A stretch of 64,000 nt of DNA from Sinorhizobium sp. BG8 (GTDB lineage: Bacteria; Pseudomonadota; Alphaproteobacteria; Rhizobiales; Rhizobiaceae), in the NCBI RefSeq assembly GCF_016864555.1, contig NZ_CP044011.1:3739501-3803500 (forward strand), written 5' to 3'. A model generated the notes under the pieces. The model did no database searches. It saw only the letters and a list, made by a program, of their open reading frames with translations, and was not told where the DNA came from. Shown in pieces: positions 46,617 through 55,725 of this stretch; the first letter of the stretch is position 1; the number at the start of each line of letters is the position of its first letter. Position numbers and translations under genes: made by a program.

Positions 46617-47579
46617 TTATTGCAGTGCCACCGACGCGCCGTTCTCACCAGGCGCCAGATGTCTTGGATGGCGCGGATCGTCGTGTGCGTTCAGGAAATA
46701 GCGGCGGGCAACATCCGTGTAGCCATCATAGACCAAGCCACCGTTCAATCCGACGAGCGCGTCCCTGTCCTGGCGATAGAGAGCAGGAATCCGGTACCAT
46801 GGGACCGCAGGCCTTTGGTGATGCAGAACATGCAGGTTGTTGTAGAGAAACAGGAGGCCGAAGAGCGGGCTGTTCTCGACGATTGCCGTGCGTTCTTCAT
46901 GGTTGTCGGCATAGCGGTGCTCGGCGTAGGAGCGCAATCTGCTGAGGGCGGCACCGAGATAGACGAATCCGAGAAGGTAGAGCCAGATAGGCATGTCGCA
47001 GACCACCAGCACCCAGGTCAGCACGACCACCACGCCGACCCCGTGTCTCAGCCAGATAGCAGCGCGCCTACGGTCGCCGGACAAAATCTGCCGCCCCTCT
47101 TGTACGAGAAAATTGAGGATCATCACCGCGGGGCCGATCATCAGCCGTCCGAGTAGGGTCGTGTTCCATTGCGCCAGCAGACGTCCGATCGGTCCGAGCT
47201 GCGTCCAGGCAGCCTGGGTGAAGTAGGACGATTCGGGATCTTCGATCGGATCGGTCAGGTGCTCGTCGCGGTGATGCGTGAGGTGCCCTTCCCTGTAGAT
47301 CGCATAGGGCAGCCACAGGGACAAAGGCGGCCAGCCGATCGCGTCGTTGATCCAGCGTTTGCGCGTCGGATGGCCATGCATCACCTCGTGCTGAAGGGAT
47401 CCGTGCCAGGCAACGACCCAGCCGCCGGCGACAAACACGAACACAAGAGGCAGCGTATCCCAGAACCACGTTAGCGCCAGGAAGCACGAGTAGATCGTGA
47501 CCGCCAGGACGATCGTCTGCCATTCGACCGCCGGCACATTTGGGCCGCGTGGTCTCGATAAAGGTGAACTTCTTGACAA
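46617..47579 (-). CDS. Membrane fatty acid desaturase family protein
   Basis: A 320-residue membrane diiron protein of the fatty acid desaturase/hydroxylase superfamily. Three histidine boxes are visible: HEVMHGH (near 64), HLTHH (near 99) and NNLHVLHH (near 248), with about four helices between. The start is TTG at 47579, with AGGAG seven bases upstream; no ATG is available nearby. Substrate is unknown: fatty acids, but also alkyl or amine side chains in related enzymes. It is divergent from the peptide-type importer, across an AT-rich promoter region. Confidence 0.88.
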   Translation of the reverse strand: MSRSSPLSRPRGPNVPAVEWQTIVLAVTIYSCFLALTWFWDTLPLVFVFVAGGWVVAWHGSLQHEVMHGHPTRKRWINDAIGWPPLSLWLPYAIYREGHLTHHRDEHLTDPIEDPESSYFTQAAWTQLGPIGRLLAQWNTTLLGRLMIGPAVMILNFLVQEGRQILSGDRRRAAIWLRHGVGVVVVLTWVLVVCDMPIWLYLLGFVYLGAALSRLRSYAEHRYADNHEERTAIVENSPLFGLLFLYNNLHVLHHQRPAVPWYRIPALYRQDRDALVGLNGGLVYDGYTDVARRYFLNAHDDPRHPRHLAPGENGASVALQ

Positions 47580-47619
47580 GGGTGTGCTCCTGAATGGATA
47601 TGCCGCTTACCTACTATTA

Positions 47620-47785
47620 ATATAATCTATTGATTTAGTAGTCTATCGCCTTACGATGGTATCTGACCGTCGCTGACCGGGGATGTGCCCAGGAAGGCAG
47701 CTCACTGCGATGGCTTTGCGGCACCCCGCGAAAAAAGAAAATCCCTTTGCGCAAAGCGGCGTCTTATTGAATATATAAATTCTAT
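47620..47785. promoter_or_regulatory. AT-rich divergent promoter region with two TCTAT-type motifs
   Basis: This stretch between the desaturase and peptide-importer genes is far more AT-rich than its surroundings. It contains ATATAATCTAT at 47620-47630 and ATAAATTCTAT at 47775-47785, variants (9/11 and 10/11) of the ATAAAGTCTAT element found upstream of two neighbouring operons. CTACTA at 47611-47616 and TAGTAG at 47636-47641 flank the first as inverted arms. One motif faces each of the two divergent units. Confidence 0.4.
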
Positions 47786-47872
47786 GTATTTAATAATTTA
47801 TTGGCTGTAATTGCCGACATCGAAACGAAACGGCGACCCAAGCGGTTGGGACCGATTACCGGAGGACACCTC

Positions 47873-49435
47873 ATGACGTTCAATCCAACCCGACGGCAAG
47901 TACTGCTCGGTGGCGCGTCCCTTGCCACAGCAGTCGCGCTCGGCGGCGTGCATCCCGCCTTTGCCAACGCCGATCGCACGAAAATCGTCGTGCGAGTGGA
48001 GAAGGATCTGGTCAACCTCGATCCTGCCAATCGCTCCGGCCCGATCGACCTCAACGTCATCTGGTCGGTGCAACAGGGGCTCATTTCATTCAAGCCCGGT
48101 TCGACAGAATGGGAACTCGACGCTGCCGAGGAACTGGAACAGGTCAGCGACACGGAAATCCGCTTCAAGCTGCATAAAGGGATCGCCTTCACCGGCGGCT
48201 ACGGAGAGCTGACAGCGGAGGATGTAAAGTTCTCCTTTGAGCGCTTCATCGAGCCGGACGCGGAAGGAAAGCCCGTCACTTATGCAAAGGACTGGTCTGC
48301 GCTAGATCGCGTCGAGGTCACCGCTCCGCTCGAGGGCCGCATCATCCTCAAGAATCCCGCTCCGGCGCTCTACACCATTGCGCTGGCAGACGGGTCCGGA
48401 CGCATCGTTTCGAGGAAGGCCTTCGAGGCGCTCGGCAAGGACATCGCCACCAAGCTGATCGGCAGCGGTCCCTATGTCCTGAAAGAATGGACTCCGCGCG
48501 AGCAGTTCGTTCTGGAGATCAACCCCGACTACAAGGGCCCGATCAAGCCGCATTTCCAGCAGATCGTTGGAAAGCCGATCGGCGAACAGAAGACCGCCGA
48601 AATCGCCTTCAAGTCCGGCGAGATCGACTTCACTGCGATCGATCCCGAAAGCGGAAGAGGTCTTGCCGACCTGCCGGACGCAAGCGTTACGGAAATTCCC
48701 GCGATCGACTACGTGTGGTTCGGTCCCAATGTCGAAAAGGCGCCGTTCGACGACATCCGCGTCCGCCAGGCGGTCCGCTATGCGGTCGATATCGACGCGA
48801 TCCTTCAGGGAGCCTATTCCGGCATCTATCCCCGCGCGAACGCGTTGCTGGCACCGAGCCTCCTCGGCTACTGGAAGGACGCGCCGGTGCATGCCCGCGA
48901 TCTCGAGAAGGCGCAGGCACTGCTTGCCGAAGCCGGCCATCCGAGCGGTTTCAAGACAAAACTGACCATCGAGGCGAATGCGCGATACGAGGCGATCGCC
49001 CAGATCATTCAGGCGAACCTTGCGGAAGTAGGAATCGAAGTCGAGATCGAGGCCCTGGAATCCGCGGCCTACTGGGCGCTCGGCGAAAACGACGCCAGCA
49101 AGGATCTGGAGCTGTCGCTGATCAAGTACAACGGGAAGTTCGACCCCGGCTTCCAGACCCAATGGTTCACCTCGGCCCAGGTCGGTCAATGGAACTGGCA
49201 GCGCTGGAAGAACACCGAATTCGATGCCCTTCACGAGAAAGGCGCCGTCACCGTCCATCCGGCCGAACGGGAGAAGATCTATATCGAGGCTCAGAAGCTG
49301 CTCGACGAGTCTGCCGCCTTTGTCTGGATCACGCACAACCTCAATGCCTTCGCCTCGCGCAAGTGGCTGAAGCCCGGTGTCCTGCCAAACGGCAACAACT
49401 GGCTCTACACCGCATTCACCGAAGCCACGGCCTGA
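47873..49435 (+). CDS. Oligopeptide-type ABC substrate-binding protein (family 5), Tat-exported
   Basis: A 520-residue periplasmic binding protein of the DppA/OppA (SBP_bac_5) family. A twin-arginine signal (TRRQVLLGGASLATAVAL, cleavage near AFANA) precedes the mature domain. Family motifs: VNLDPANRSGPIDLNVIWSV, LTAEDVKFSFERFI and DDIRVRQAVRYAVDIDAILQ. Such proteins carry di- and oligopeptides, but also nickel, opines and glycosides. GGAGG lies seven bases before the ATG. It heads a five-gene importer operon. Confidence 0.93.
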   Translation: MTFNPTRRQVLLGGASLATAVALGGVHPAFANADRTKIVVRVEKDLVNLDPANRSGPIDLNVIWSVQQGLISFKPGSTEWELDAAEELEQVSDTEIRFKLHKGIAFTGGYGELTAEDVKFSFERFIEPDAEGKPVTYAKDWSALDRVEVTAPLEGRIILKNPAPALYTIALADGSGRIVSRKAFEALGKDIATKLIGSGPYVLKEWTPREQFVLEINPDYKGPIKPHFQQIVGKPIGEQKTAEIAFKSGEIDFTAIDPESGRGLADLPDASVTEIPAIDYVWFGPNVEKAPFDDIRVRQAVRYAVDIDAILQGAYSGIYPRANALLAPSLLGYWKDAPVHARDLEKAQALLAEAGHPSGFKTKLTIEANARYEAIAQIIQANLAEVGIEVEIEALESAAYWALGENDASKDLELSLIKYNGKFDPGFQTQWFTSAQVGQWNWQRWKNTEFDALHEKGAVTVHPAEREKIYIEAQKLLDESAAFVWITHNLNAFASRKWLKPGVLPNGNNWLYTAFTEATA

Positions 49436-49477
49436 GCCTGTGTCTGCCCGTAGCATGCTTGGAGGGCACACGCCGCG

Positions 49478-50455
49478 ATGACGAGCGCGTCCTTCCAGAT
49501 CCACCTTGCTTTCAAGCTGGCAACGGCACTTCTCGCCGTTGCCGGCTCGGTGGTGATTCTCATGGCGCTGACGCGCCTCATCCCCGGCGATCCGGCCACA
49601 GTTATCCTCGGCTCGCGGGCAACGCCGGAGGCCGTCGCCGCCCTTAATGCCCGGATCGGGCTCGACAAGCCCTTGGCGGGACAGGTACTCGCCTTCTTCG
49701 GCCGGCTTGTGTCCGGCGACCTCGGCGAGGACGTCTTCAACGGCCGGCCGGTCCTGACCCTCGTCGCCGCGGCCCTGCCGAACACTGTGGCCCTCGCCAT
49801 ATCCGCCATGCTCTGTGCGATCGCCATCGGCGTTCCGCTGGCGCTGCTGTCGGCACGCTGGCCCGGAGGGAAGACAGACCGCCTGATCGCCTTCCTGAGC
49901 GTCGGCTTCATCTCGACGCCGAGCTTCGTCGTCTCGGTTTTCCTGCTGATGGTGTTTTCAGTGACGCTGCGGTGGTTCCCCGTGCTTGGTGCCGGAGATG
50001 CCGGCGACATCGGCGACCAGCTGTGGCACCTGGTGCTCCCGACCGCGGCCCTTGCCATTGGCTGGATCGGCTATATCGCGCGGCTGCTTCGCTCCTCGCT
50101 CCTCGAGGTGCTGGGCGAGAGCCACATCCGCACGCTGCGCGCTTACGGTGTCAGTGAAGCCAAGATCCTGATGAAATACGCCCTGAAGCCCGCAATTTTG
50201 CCGACTGTCGCCGTACTCGGCATGGGCTTCGGGGAGCTTCTGGGCGGGGCCGTTTTCGCGGAAGTGATCTTCAACCGTCCGGGCCTCGGCTCCCTCATCT
50301 ACGACGCGATCCGTACCCGCAACTACCCCGTGGTCCAGGGTGGCGTCTTCATCATCGTGCTCCTCTATGTGCTGACAAATCTCGCCGCCGACCTGGCGCA
50401 GAGCTTGATCGATCCGCGAGAGCGGGCCCGCCTCGCCTCCCGGAAGGAGGCCTGA
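49478..50455 (+). CDS. Oligopeptide-type ABC permease (DppB-like)
   Basis: A 325-residue permease with six helices. The N-terminal half has the family segment LTRLIPGDPATVILG followed by the RIGLDKPL region; the EAA-like loop is RTLRAYGVSEAKILMKYALK near 217. It precedes the second permease by three bases and pairs with it. Confidence 0.93.
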   Translation: MTSASFQIHLAFKLATALLAVAGSVVILMALTRLIPGDPATVILGSRATPEAVAALNARIGLDKPLAGQVLAFFGRLVSGDLGEDVFNGRPVLTLVAAALPNTVALAISAMLCAIAIGVPLALLSARWPGGKTDRLIAFLSVGFISTPSFVVSVFLLMVFSVTLRWFPVLGAGDAGDIGDQLWHLVLPTAALAIGWIGYIARLLRSSLLEVLGESHIRTLRAYGVSEAKILMKYALKPAILPTVAVLGMGFGELLGGAVFAEVIFNRPGLGSLIYDAIRTRNYPVVQGGVFIIVLLYVLTNLAADLAQSLIDPRERARLASRKEA

Positions 50456-50458
50456 TCG

Positions 50459-51292
50459 ATGACGGCTCTATCCGATCTGACGCGGCGGCCGGGCGGTACG
50501 TTCTCACTCGCCGTGGTCATTCTCATCTGTCTCCTTGCGATCGCCGCACCGCTGATCGCACCCCACAACCCCAATGCGATTGCGCCGGCGCAGCGGTTGG
50601 CGGATCCGTCGCTGCAACACCTCCTCGGCACTGACCATCTCGGGCGCGACATTTTCAGCCGCCTCATCTTTGGCGCGCGCGTCGCGCTCGGCGTCTCACT
50701 CGCGGTCATCGCCATTTCATTGACCACCGGCGTGGCGCTCGGCATCGCTGCTGCGCTTTCGCCCCGCGCGATCGACCTTTTCATCGCCGGCATGTTCGAT
50801 ATCGTCACCTCCTTTCCGAGCGTCATCCTCGCGCTTGCGCTCGTCGCCGTCTTCGGGCCGGGACTGGGCAACGTGGTGCTGCTCGTCAGCATCGTTTTCA
50901 TTCCGCACTTCGGCCGCGTTGCCCGCGCTCAGACGATAACGCTGCGCAACAGCCCCTTCATCGAGGCCGAGAAAGTACTGGGAGCCGAGCCCTGGCGGGT
51001 GATACTGCATCACATCACGCCCAACATCATCGGCCCGATCTTCGTGCTCGCCTGCATGGACATTCCGGTCGTCATCACCATCGAAGCGGGCCTCAGCTTC
51101 CTCGGTCTTGGCGTTCGTCCGCCGCTCGCAAGTTGGGGAAACTTGCTCAACGACGGTTACACCTATCTCGACCAGTCGATCTGGCTTGCGACCTTTTCCG
51201 GCACAGCCCTCATTGTCGCCACCCTCGGCTTTTCGCTGCTGGGAGAGGCATTGCGAGACACTCTCGACCCAAAGCTGAGGAATGCCCTGTGA
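50459..51292 (+). CDS. Oligopeptide-type ABC permease (DppC-like)
   Basis: A 277-residue permease with a short cytoplasmic N-terminus. Family features: LLGTDHLGRDIFSRLIFGAR near residue 55, the coupling loop EAEKVLGAEPWRVILHHITP near 162 and the terminal GEALRDTLDPKLRNAL. The last codons overlap the GTG start of the first ATPase gene, indicating coupled translation. Confidence 0.94.
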   Translation: MTALSDLTRRPGGTFSLAVVILICLLAIAAPLIAPHNPNAIAPAQRLADPSLQHLLGTDHLGRDIFSRLIFGARVALGVSLAVIAISLTTGVALGIAAALSPRAIDLFIAGMFDIVTSFPSVILALALVAVFGPGLGNVVLLVSIVFIPHFGRVARAQTITLRNSPFIEAEKVLGAEPWRVILHHITPNIIGPIFVLACMDIPVVITIEAGLSFLGLGVRPPLASWGNLLNDGYTYLDQSIWLATFSGTALIVATLGFSLLGEALRDTLDPKLRNAL

Positions 51293-52266
51293 GCGAGGCC
51301 CTCGTCGCCATCGAAAACCTCAATGTGACCTACCGGGGATCCGGACCGCCCGCGCACATTCTCAATTCAGTCGATCTTTCCATCGGCCGCGGGCAGGCAG
51401 TGGGCCTCGTCGGCGAGAGCGGCAGCGGCAAATCGACTGTGGCCTTCGCATTGGTGGGGTTGCTCGCAAACAATGCCGAGGTCTCGGCCAGCCGCGCCGC
51501 CTTCGACGGCCACGAGAACATCTTCGCCACGAAGACTGCCGAAACCCTTCGCGGCACCGATGTCGCGATGATTTTCCAGGACCCCATGACGGCGCTCAAT
51601 CCGATGTTCACCATCGGCACCCAACTCGTCGACATCCAGCGGCGCCGGCGCCCGGGCGAAAGCCGGAAAAGCCTCTGGGCCCGCGCCGAGGCTGTGCTTG
51701 CCGATGTGGGCGTGCCGGACGCGCCGAAGCGCATGCACCGTTATCCGCATGAATTCTCCGGCGGCATGCGGCAGCGCGTGGTGATAGCAATGGCGCTCCT
51801 CGTCGAGCCAAAGCTCCTCATCGCCGACGAGCCGACGACGGCCCTCGATGCGACGATCGAGGCCCAGGTGGTCGAAGTCCTGAAGCGTCTGAGGCAAAAG
51901 ACTGCGTCATCGATGCTCGTCGTCAGTCACAGCATGGGGCTGATCGCCGAACTCTGCGACAACGTCGTCGTGATGTACGCCGGTACCGTCGTCGAGTCCG
52001 GTCCGGTCGAGGAGGTGCTGCATCGTCCGAGGCACCCCTACACCCGTGCGCTTCTTGCTTGCGAAATCGACCCCTACGCTGCCTTCGACCCCTCGCAGGA
52101 TCTTGCGACAATCGCCGGCACGGTACCCGATCCAGCCAGGCGACCCGCCGGTTGCGTCTTCGCCCCACGCTGTTCGTCCCGTCATGAGCGGTGCAACGGC
52201 ACGCCTCCGCGTCGGCAGGCTGGAAGCCGCCACGCATTTTCCTGCTGGCAGGAGGCGACGCGATGA
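51289..52266 (+). CDS. Oligopeptide-type ABC ATPase (DppD-like)
   Basis: A 325-residue ATPase. Walker A GESGSGKST, Q-loop FQDPMTALNPMFTIG, signature FSGGMRQRVVIAMAL, Walker B LLIADEPTTALD and H-loop VVSHSMGLI are intact. The C-terminus carries the oligopeptide-transporter extension with cysteines (GCVFAPRCSSRHERC) that holds an [4Fe-4S] cluster in some homologues. The start is GTG at 51289, overlapping the permease stop as GTGA. It overlaps the next ATPase gene by four bases. Confidence 0.94.
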   Translation: MSEALVAIENLNVTYRGSGPPAHILNSVDLSIGRGQAVGLVGESGSGKSTVAFALVGLLANNAEVSASRAAFDGHENIFATKTAETLRGTDVAMIFQDPMTALNPMFTIGTQLVDIQRRRRPGESRKSLWARAEAVLADVGVPDAPKRMHRYPHEFSGGMRQRVVIAMALLVEPKLLIADEPTTALDATIEAQVVEVLKRLRQKTASSMLVVSHSMGLIAELCDNVVVMYAGTVVESGPVEEVLHRPRHPYTRALLACEIDPYAAFDPSQDLATIAGTVPDPARRPAGCVFAPRCSSRHERCNGTPPRRQAGSRHAFSCWQEATR

Positions 52267-53234
52267 CCACTCCCGTCCTTGTTCTGAAGCATGCCGTGGT
52301 CAGGTACAATCGGCTCACGGCCGTTGACGGGGTCTCGCTCGAACTGCGCGGCGGTGAAACGCTCGGTCTCGTCGGCGAAAGCGGTTGCGGGAAATCGTCG
52401 GTGGCTCGAGCGATCGCCGGGCTCCAGCCGCTTGCTTCGGGTACCTTGTCAGTCGGCGGCGAGGTGCTCGTCGAAAGCACGGCAGCAAGGCGGCGCGAGC
52501 TTCAGCGAAGGATCCAGCTCCTGTTCCAGGATCCGGTGGCCTCGCTCTCCCCTCGCCTGACCGTGAGCGCGCTCCTGGCCGAGCCTCTGAAGATACGAAG
52601 GGTCCACTCCCCGGAAAGCTGGGGCCGGATCCTTGAGCTTGCGGAGGGATTAGGCCTCGGCCAGCAACTGCTGTCGCGCTATCCGCACCAGCTGAGCGGT
52701 GGACAGGCCCGGCGCGTGGCACTTGTCCGGGCGCTTGCCGCCGCCCCCTCGATCATCGTCGCCGACGAGCCGACCGCCGGGCTCGACATTTCCGTTCAGG
52801 GCGAACTGCTCAACCTGTTGCGGTCGCTGCGGAACCGTCTGGGCCTCAGCTACCTGTTGATCTCCCACAACCTGAATGTCGTTGGCCGGGTGACCGATCG
52901 GGTGGCGGTCATGTATCTCGGACAGATCGTCGAAAGCGGGCTGACCGCCGCTCTCTTCCGGGCTCCGGCGCATCCCTACACGCAGGCGCTGCTATCGGCC
53001 AATCTCACGCTCGACGGGAGCAGCCGGCGCGAGCGCATCGTGCTTTCCGGCGAGCTGCCGAGCCCAAGCAATCCGCCGTCGGGATGCCGCTTCCACAAGC
53101 GATGTCCCCTCGCCCAGCCGCTTTGCTCAAACGAAGCTCCGGAACTCAAGCCTGGCGCGGCAGGACGCGTCGTCGCCTGCCATTTCCCCCTCGCCGAGGC
53201 GGCGGCGATCATCCCTCAGGCGATCACGGGGTAG
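52263..53234 (+). CDS. Oligopeptide-type ABC ATPase (DppF-like)
   Basis: A 323-residue ATPase, partner of the previous gene product. Walker A GESGCGKSS, Q-loop LFQDPVASLSPRLTV, signature LSGGQARRVALVRAL, Walker B IIVADEPTAGLD and H-loop LISHNLNVV are visible. The C-terminal cysteine pattern GCRFHKRCPLAQPLC is the family extension. Its 3' end overlaps the end of the convergent PhnD-like gene by 19 bases. Confidence 0.94.
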   Translation: MTTPVLVLKHAVVRYNRLTAVDGVSLELRGGETLGLVGESGCGKSSVARAIAGLQPLASGTLSVGGEVLVESTAARRRELQRRIQLLFQDPVASLSPRLTVSALLAEPLKIRRVHSPESWGRILELAEGLGLGQQLLSRYPHQLSGGQARRVALVRALAAAPSIIVADEPTAGLDISVQGELLNLLRSLRNRLGLSYLLISHNLNVVGRVTDRVAVMYLGQIVESGLTAALFRAPAHPYTQALLSANLTLDGSSRRERIVLSGELPSPSNPPSGCRFHKRCPLAQPLCSNEAPELKPGAAGRVVACHFPLAEAAAIIPQAITG

Positions 53235-54023
53235 CCATGGCGCGCAGCATCCCGATCCAGCGCTGCGAGCGCCTCGTAATCCTTGTCGCCCAGCACATGG
53301 ATGCCGCGAAGCGAGAGCACGTCGCAAACCGTGGCCAGCGCCGGGTCTGCGACCACCTCGGCAAGCGCGCGGCGCAGGGTCGCCAGTTGTTCCGGCGAAG
53401 TCGTCATCGACGTGATGAACGGAAGGCCGGGTCCGCTGGCTGTTTCCATGAGCACGCGGACGCCTGCGACACGCTCGGGATCGAAGCGCAACGTGTTGCC
53501 AAAGGTGACGCAATCGATCGCGGCGACGTCGGCCTTGCCGCTTGCAACCGCATCGATGCTCGCCCGGTGCCCCCTGTTTCCAGTACGGACGAAAAGAAGC
53601 GCCCCTCGATCGCATGCGGGGCGATGAGCGCGCGAAACAGGTTGTAGCCCGAATTGCTCCCGGGCTCGTTGATCGCCGCACGCATTCCCCTGAGATCCGT
53701 GAGGGAGGCAGCCTGAGAGCCGGCGCGAACAATGACGAAGCTGCATTTCAGCGGCCCGTCGCAGCCGGGCAGCCCGTAGGCCGGCGTCGCCACCAGCTGC
53801 ACCTTGCCGCGCAACTGGCGGACATAGGGATAGCCGCAGGTTTGGCCGAAGAGCAGATCGGGCCGATGCCACGCCTCGTCATAGCGAACCCCTTCGTCAA
53901 GGGCAGCCGGGGCCCCTCGATACCGTAGCCGCGCAGACGTGCGCTCAAGGCCGTCCAGAACTCCCGGGTTGCCTCCAAGACCGGCGGCGGACTGACGTAC
54001 ATGGCGAGGCTGGCGAGGGACAT
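53216..54023 (-). pseudogene. PhnD-like periplasmic/phosphonate-type binding protein with two frameshifts
   Basis: Three frames together encode one protein of about 270 residues of the PhnD/SsuA/transferrin-like group. It opens MSLASLAMYVSPPPVLEATR at 54023 (GGAG nine bases before). It shifts near 53909-53916 (GGGGCCCC) to DEGVRYDEAWHRPDLLFGQT, GYPYVRQLRGKVQLVATPAY and AAINEPGSNSGYNLFRALIA. It shifts again at the C5 run 53570-53574 to ASIDAVASGKADVAAIDCVT and the end RHGYPVIA. Each shift is repaired by adding one base to the homopolymer. No signal peptide is seen. If the shifts are real the gene is dead. Confidence 0.8.
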
Positions 54024-54047
54024 GATCGAGGCTCCGTAGCGGCACGC

Positions 54048-54058
54048 ATAAAGTCTAT
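54048..54058 (+). promoter_or_regulatory. ATAAAGTCTAT motif upstream of the flavoprotein gene
   Basis: An exact copy of the 11-mer found upstream of the importer/sulfatase operon (43026-43036, other strand). It lies in the 91-base gap between the divergent PhnD-like gene and the flavoprotein gene, followed by AT-rich sequence (CATTACATGGTTTTAAAT). A shared regulatory element is the simplest explanation. Confidence 0.4.
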
Positions 54059-54114
54059 GCATTACATGGTTTTAAATCGCAATGCGGCATCTTTGCCAAG
54101 ACAGGAGCGACTGG

Positions 54115-55725
54115 ATGACGCGAGAACAGGAACAACACCCTTCCACCACCGAAACTCATCTTCGTTGCGATGTACTCGTCATCGGTGGCGGACCTGCCGG
54201 CTGCTGGGCAGCACTCGAAGCGGCAGCGGCGAAGGTGAAGGTCGTCCTCGTCGACAAGGGCTATTGCGGAAGCTCGGGTGCCACCGCATCGGCGGGCACG
54301 CAGATCTGGTACGTGCCCCCGCGGCCGAATGAACGGGAGGCGGCCATGGCGAGCCGCGAAGCCATGGGTGGCTATCTCTCCGATCGCTCCTGGATGGTGC
54401 CCGTGCTCGATAAGACCTTTGAAAGCGTCAATCGGCTCGCCGACTGGGGCTACCCCTTCCCGCGCGATGAAAACGGCGAGCAGCAGCGCATCTCGGCGCA
54501 GGGGCCGGAATACATGCGACTGATGCGCCGGAAGGTGAAAAATGCCGGTGTCGTCATTCTGGATCATCACCCGGCAACGGAACTGCTGATGGATGGTGAA
54601 ACAGTCGTCGGCGCGACGGGCGTGCGGAGACAGAAGAGCGGTCGCTGGACGGTGCATGCCGGCGCTGTTGTCCTTGCCGCGGGCGGGTGCGCTTTCATGA
54701 GCAAGGCGCTCGGTTGCGACGTTCTCACCGGAGACGGCTACCTCATGGGTGCCGAAGCGGGTGCCGAACTCTCCGGCATGGAGTTCTCCTCGGCATACGC
54801 AATATCGCCGGCCTTCGCATCGATCACCAAGACTGCGCTTTACCGGTTTGCGCGCTTCTACCGCAAGGATCACACTCTCATTGAAGGCGCGGGCTCGGCC
54901 CGGGGTCGCTCGATCATCGCCCGTACATTGCTCTCCGAGCCGGTCTTTGCGCGTCTCGACCTTGCCGAGACGGCGGAGCTTCGAGAAATTCTGCGCCGCG
55001 CCCAGCCGAACTTCTTCGTCCCCTTCGACCGGCGCGGGATCGATCCCTTCACCGAATTCTTCGAGGTCAAGCTGAGGCTGGAGGGCACGGTCCGCGGCAC
55101 CGGATGGTTACGCCTGACGGGGCTCGATTGCGCCACAGCCGTTCCAGGGCTGTTCGCTGCGGGCGATAACGCCACGCGCGAGCCAATCTGCGGCGGGTTC
55201 ACCGGAGGCGGCAGCCACAATGCCGCGTGGGCGATAGCGACCGGTGCCTTCGCCGGCACTGCAGCGGCAAATTTCTCCCGGAAAGCCAGCCGGAGCGATG
55301 TTCGCACACCACCAAGGACGACCGCACCACGTCATGCGGACGGCAAGGCGCTCGACCCTCGCGCCGTCGTCGAGGCGGTTCAGGCGGAAGTCTTTCCGCT
55401 GGAGGTCAACTACTTCCGCACCCATGCGGGCCTTTCGGCCTCCCTGGAAAGGCTCGAAAGCCTCTGGGCGGCATTTCCGGCTTTGCCGCGCGACGACGAC
55501 GACCAAGCGCTGCAATGGCGCGAGGCCCAGGCCATGCTAGCGACGGCACGCTTCATGTACCGCGCCGCGCTGGCGCGAACCGAGACGCGCGGCATGCACC
55601 GCCGCGACGACTTTCCGGACCAGGACGACGCCCAGCATCACCGCCTGATCGCAAGCGGCCTTGACCAGATAGCGATAAGAACGGAACCGGTCCGACCGGG
55701 CGTCTACAGGGAGGCTGCAGAATAA
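54115..55725 (+). CDS. FAD-dependent oxidoreductase, fumarate reductase/AprA-like
   Basis: A 536-residue flavoprotein of the fumarate reductase/adenylylsulfate reductase alpha superfamily. The dinucleotide fold is VIGGGPAGCWAALEA at about 22-36. VVLAAGGCAFMSKALG, TGDGYLMGAEAGAEL and the C-terminal FAD contact AAGDNATREPICGGFTGGGS are typical. There is no signal peptide. ATG at 54115 has AGGAG eight bases before it. It overlaps the ferredoxin gene by one base, and this AprA/AprB-like pairing suggests a cytoplasmic two-subunit oxidoreductase. The electron acceptor and substrate are not readable. Confidence 0.88.
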   Translation: MTREQEQHPSTTETHLRCDVLVIGGGPAGCWAALEAAAAKVKVVLVDKGYCGSSGATASAGTQIWYVPPRPNEREAAMASREAMGGYLSDRSWMVPVLDKTFESVNRLADWGYPFPRDENGEQQRISAQGPEYMRLMRRKVKNAGVVILDHHPATELLMDGETVVGATGVRRQKSGRWTVHAGAVVLAAGGCAFMSKALGCDVLTGDGYLMGAEAGAELSGMEFSSAYAISPAFASITKTALYRFARFYRKDHTLIEGAGSARGRSIIARTLLSEPVFARLDLAETAELREILRRAQPNFFVPFDRRGIDPFTEFFEVKLRLEGTVRGTGWLRLTGLDCATAVPGLFAAGDNATREPICGGFTGGGSHNAAWAIATGAFAGTAAANFSRKASRSDVRTPPRTTAPRHADGKALDPRAVVEAVQAEVFPLEVNYFRTHAGLSASLERLESLWAAFPALPRDDDDQALQWREAQAMLATARFMYRAALARTETRGMHRRDDFPDQDDAQHHRLIASGLDQIAIRTEPVRPGVYREAAE

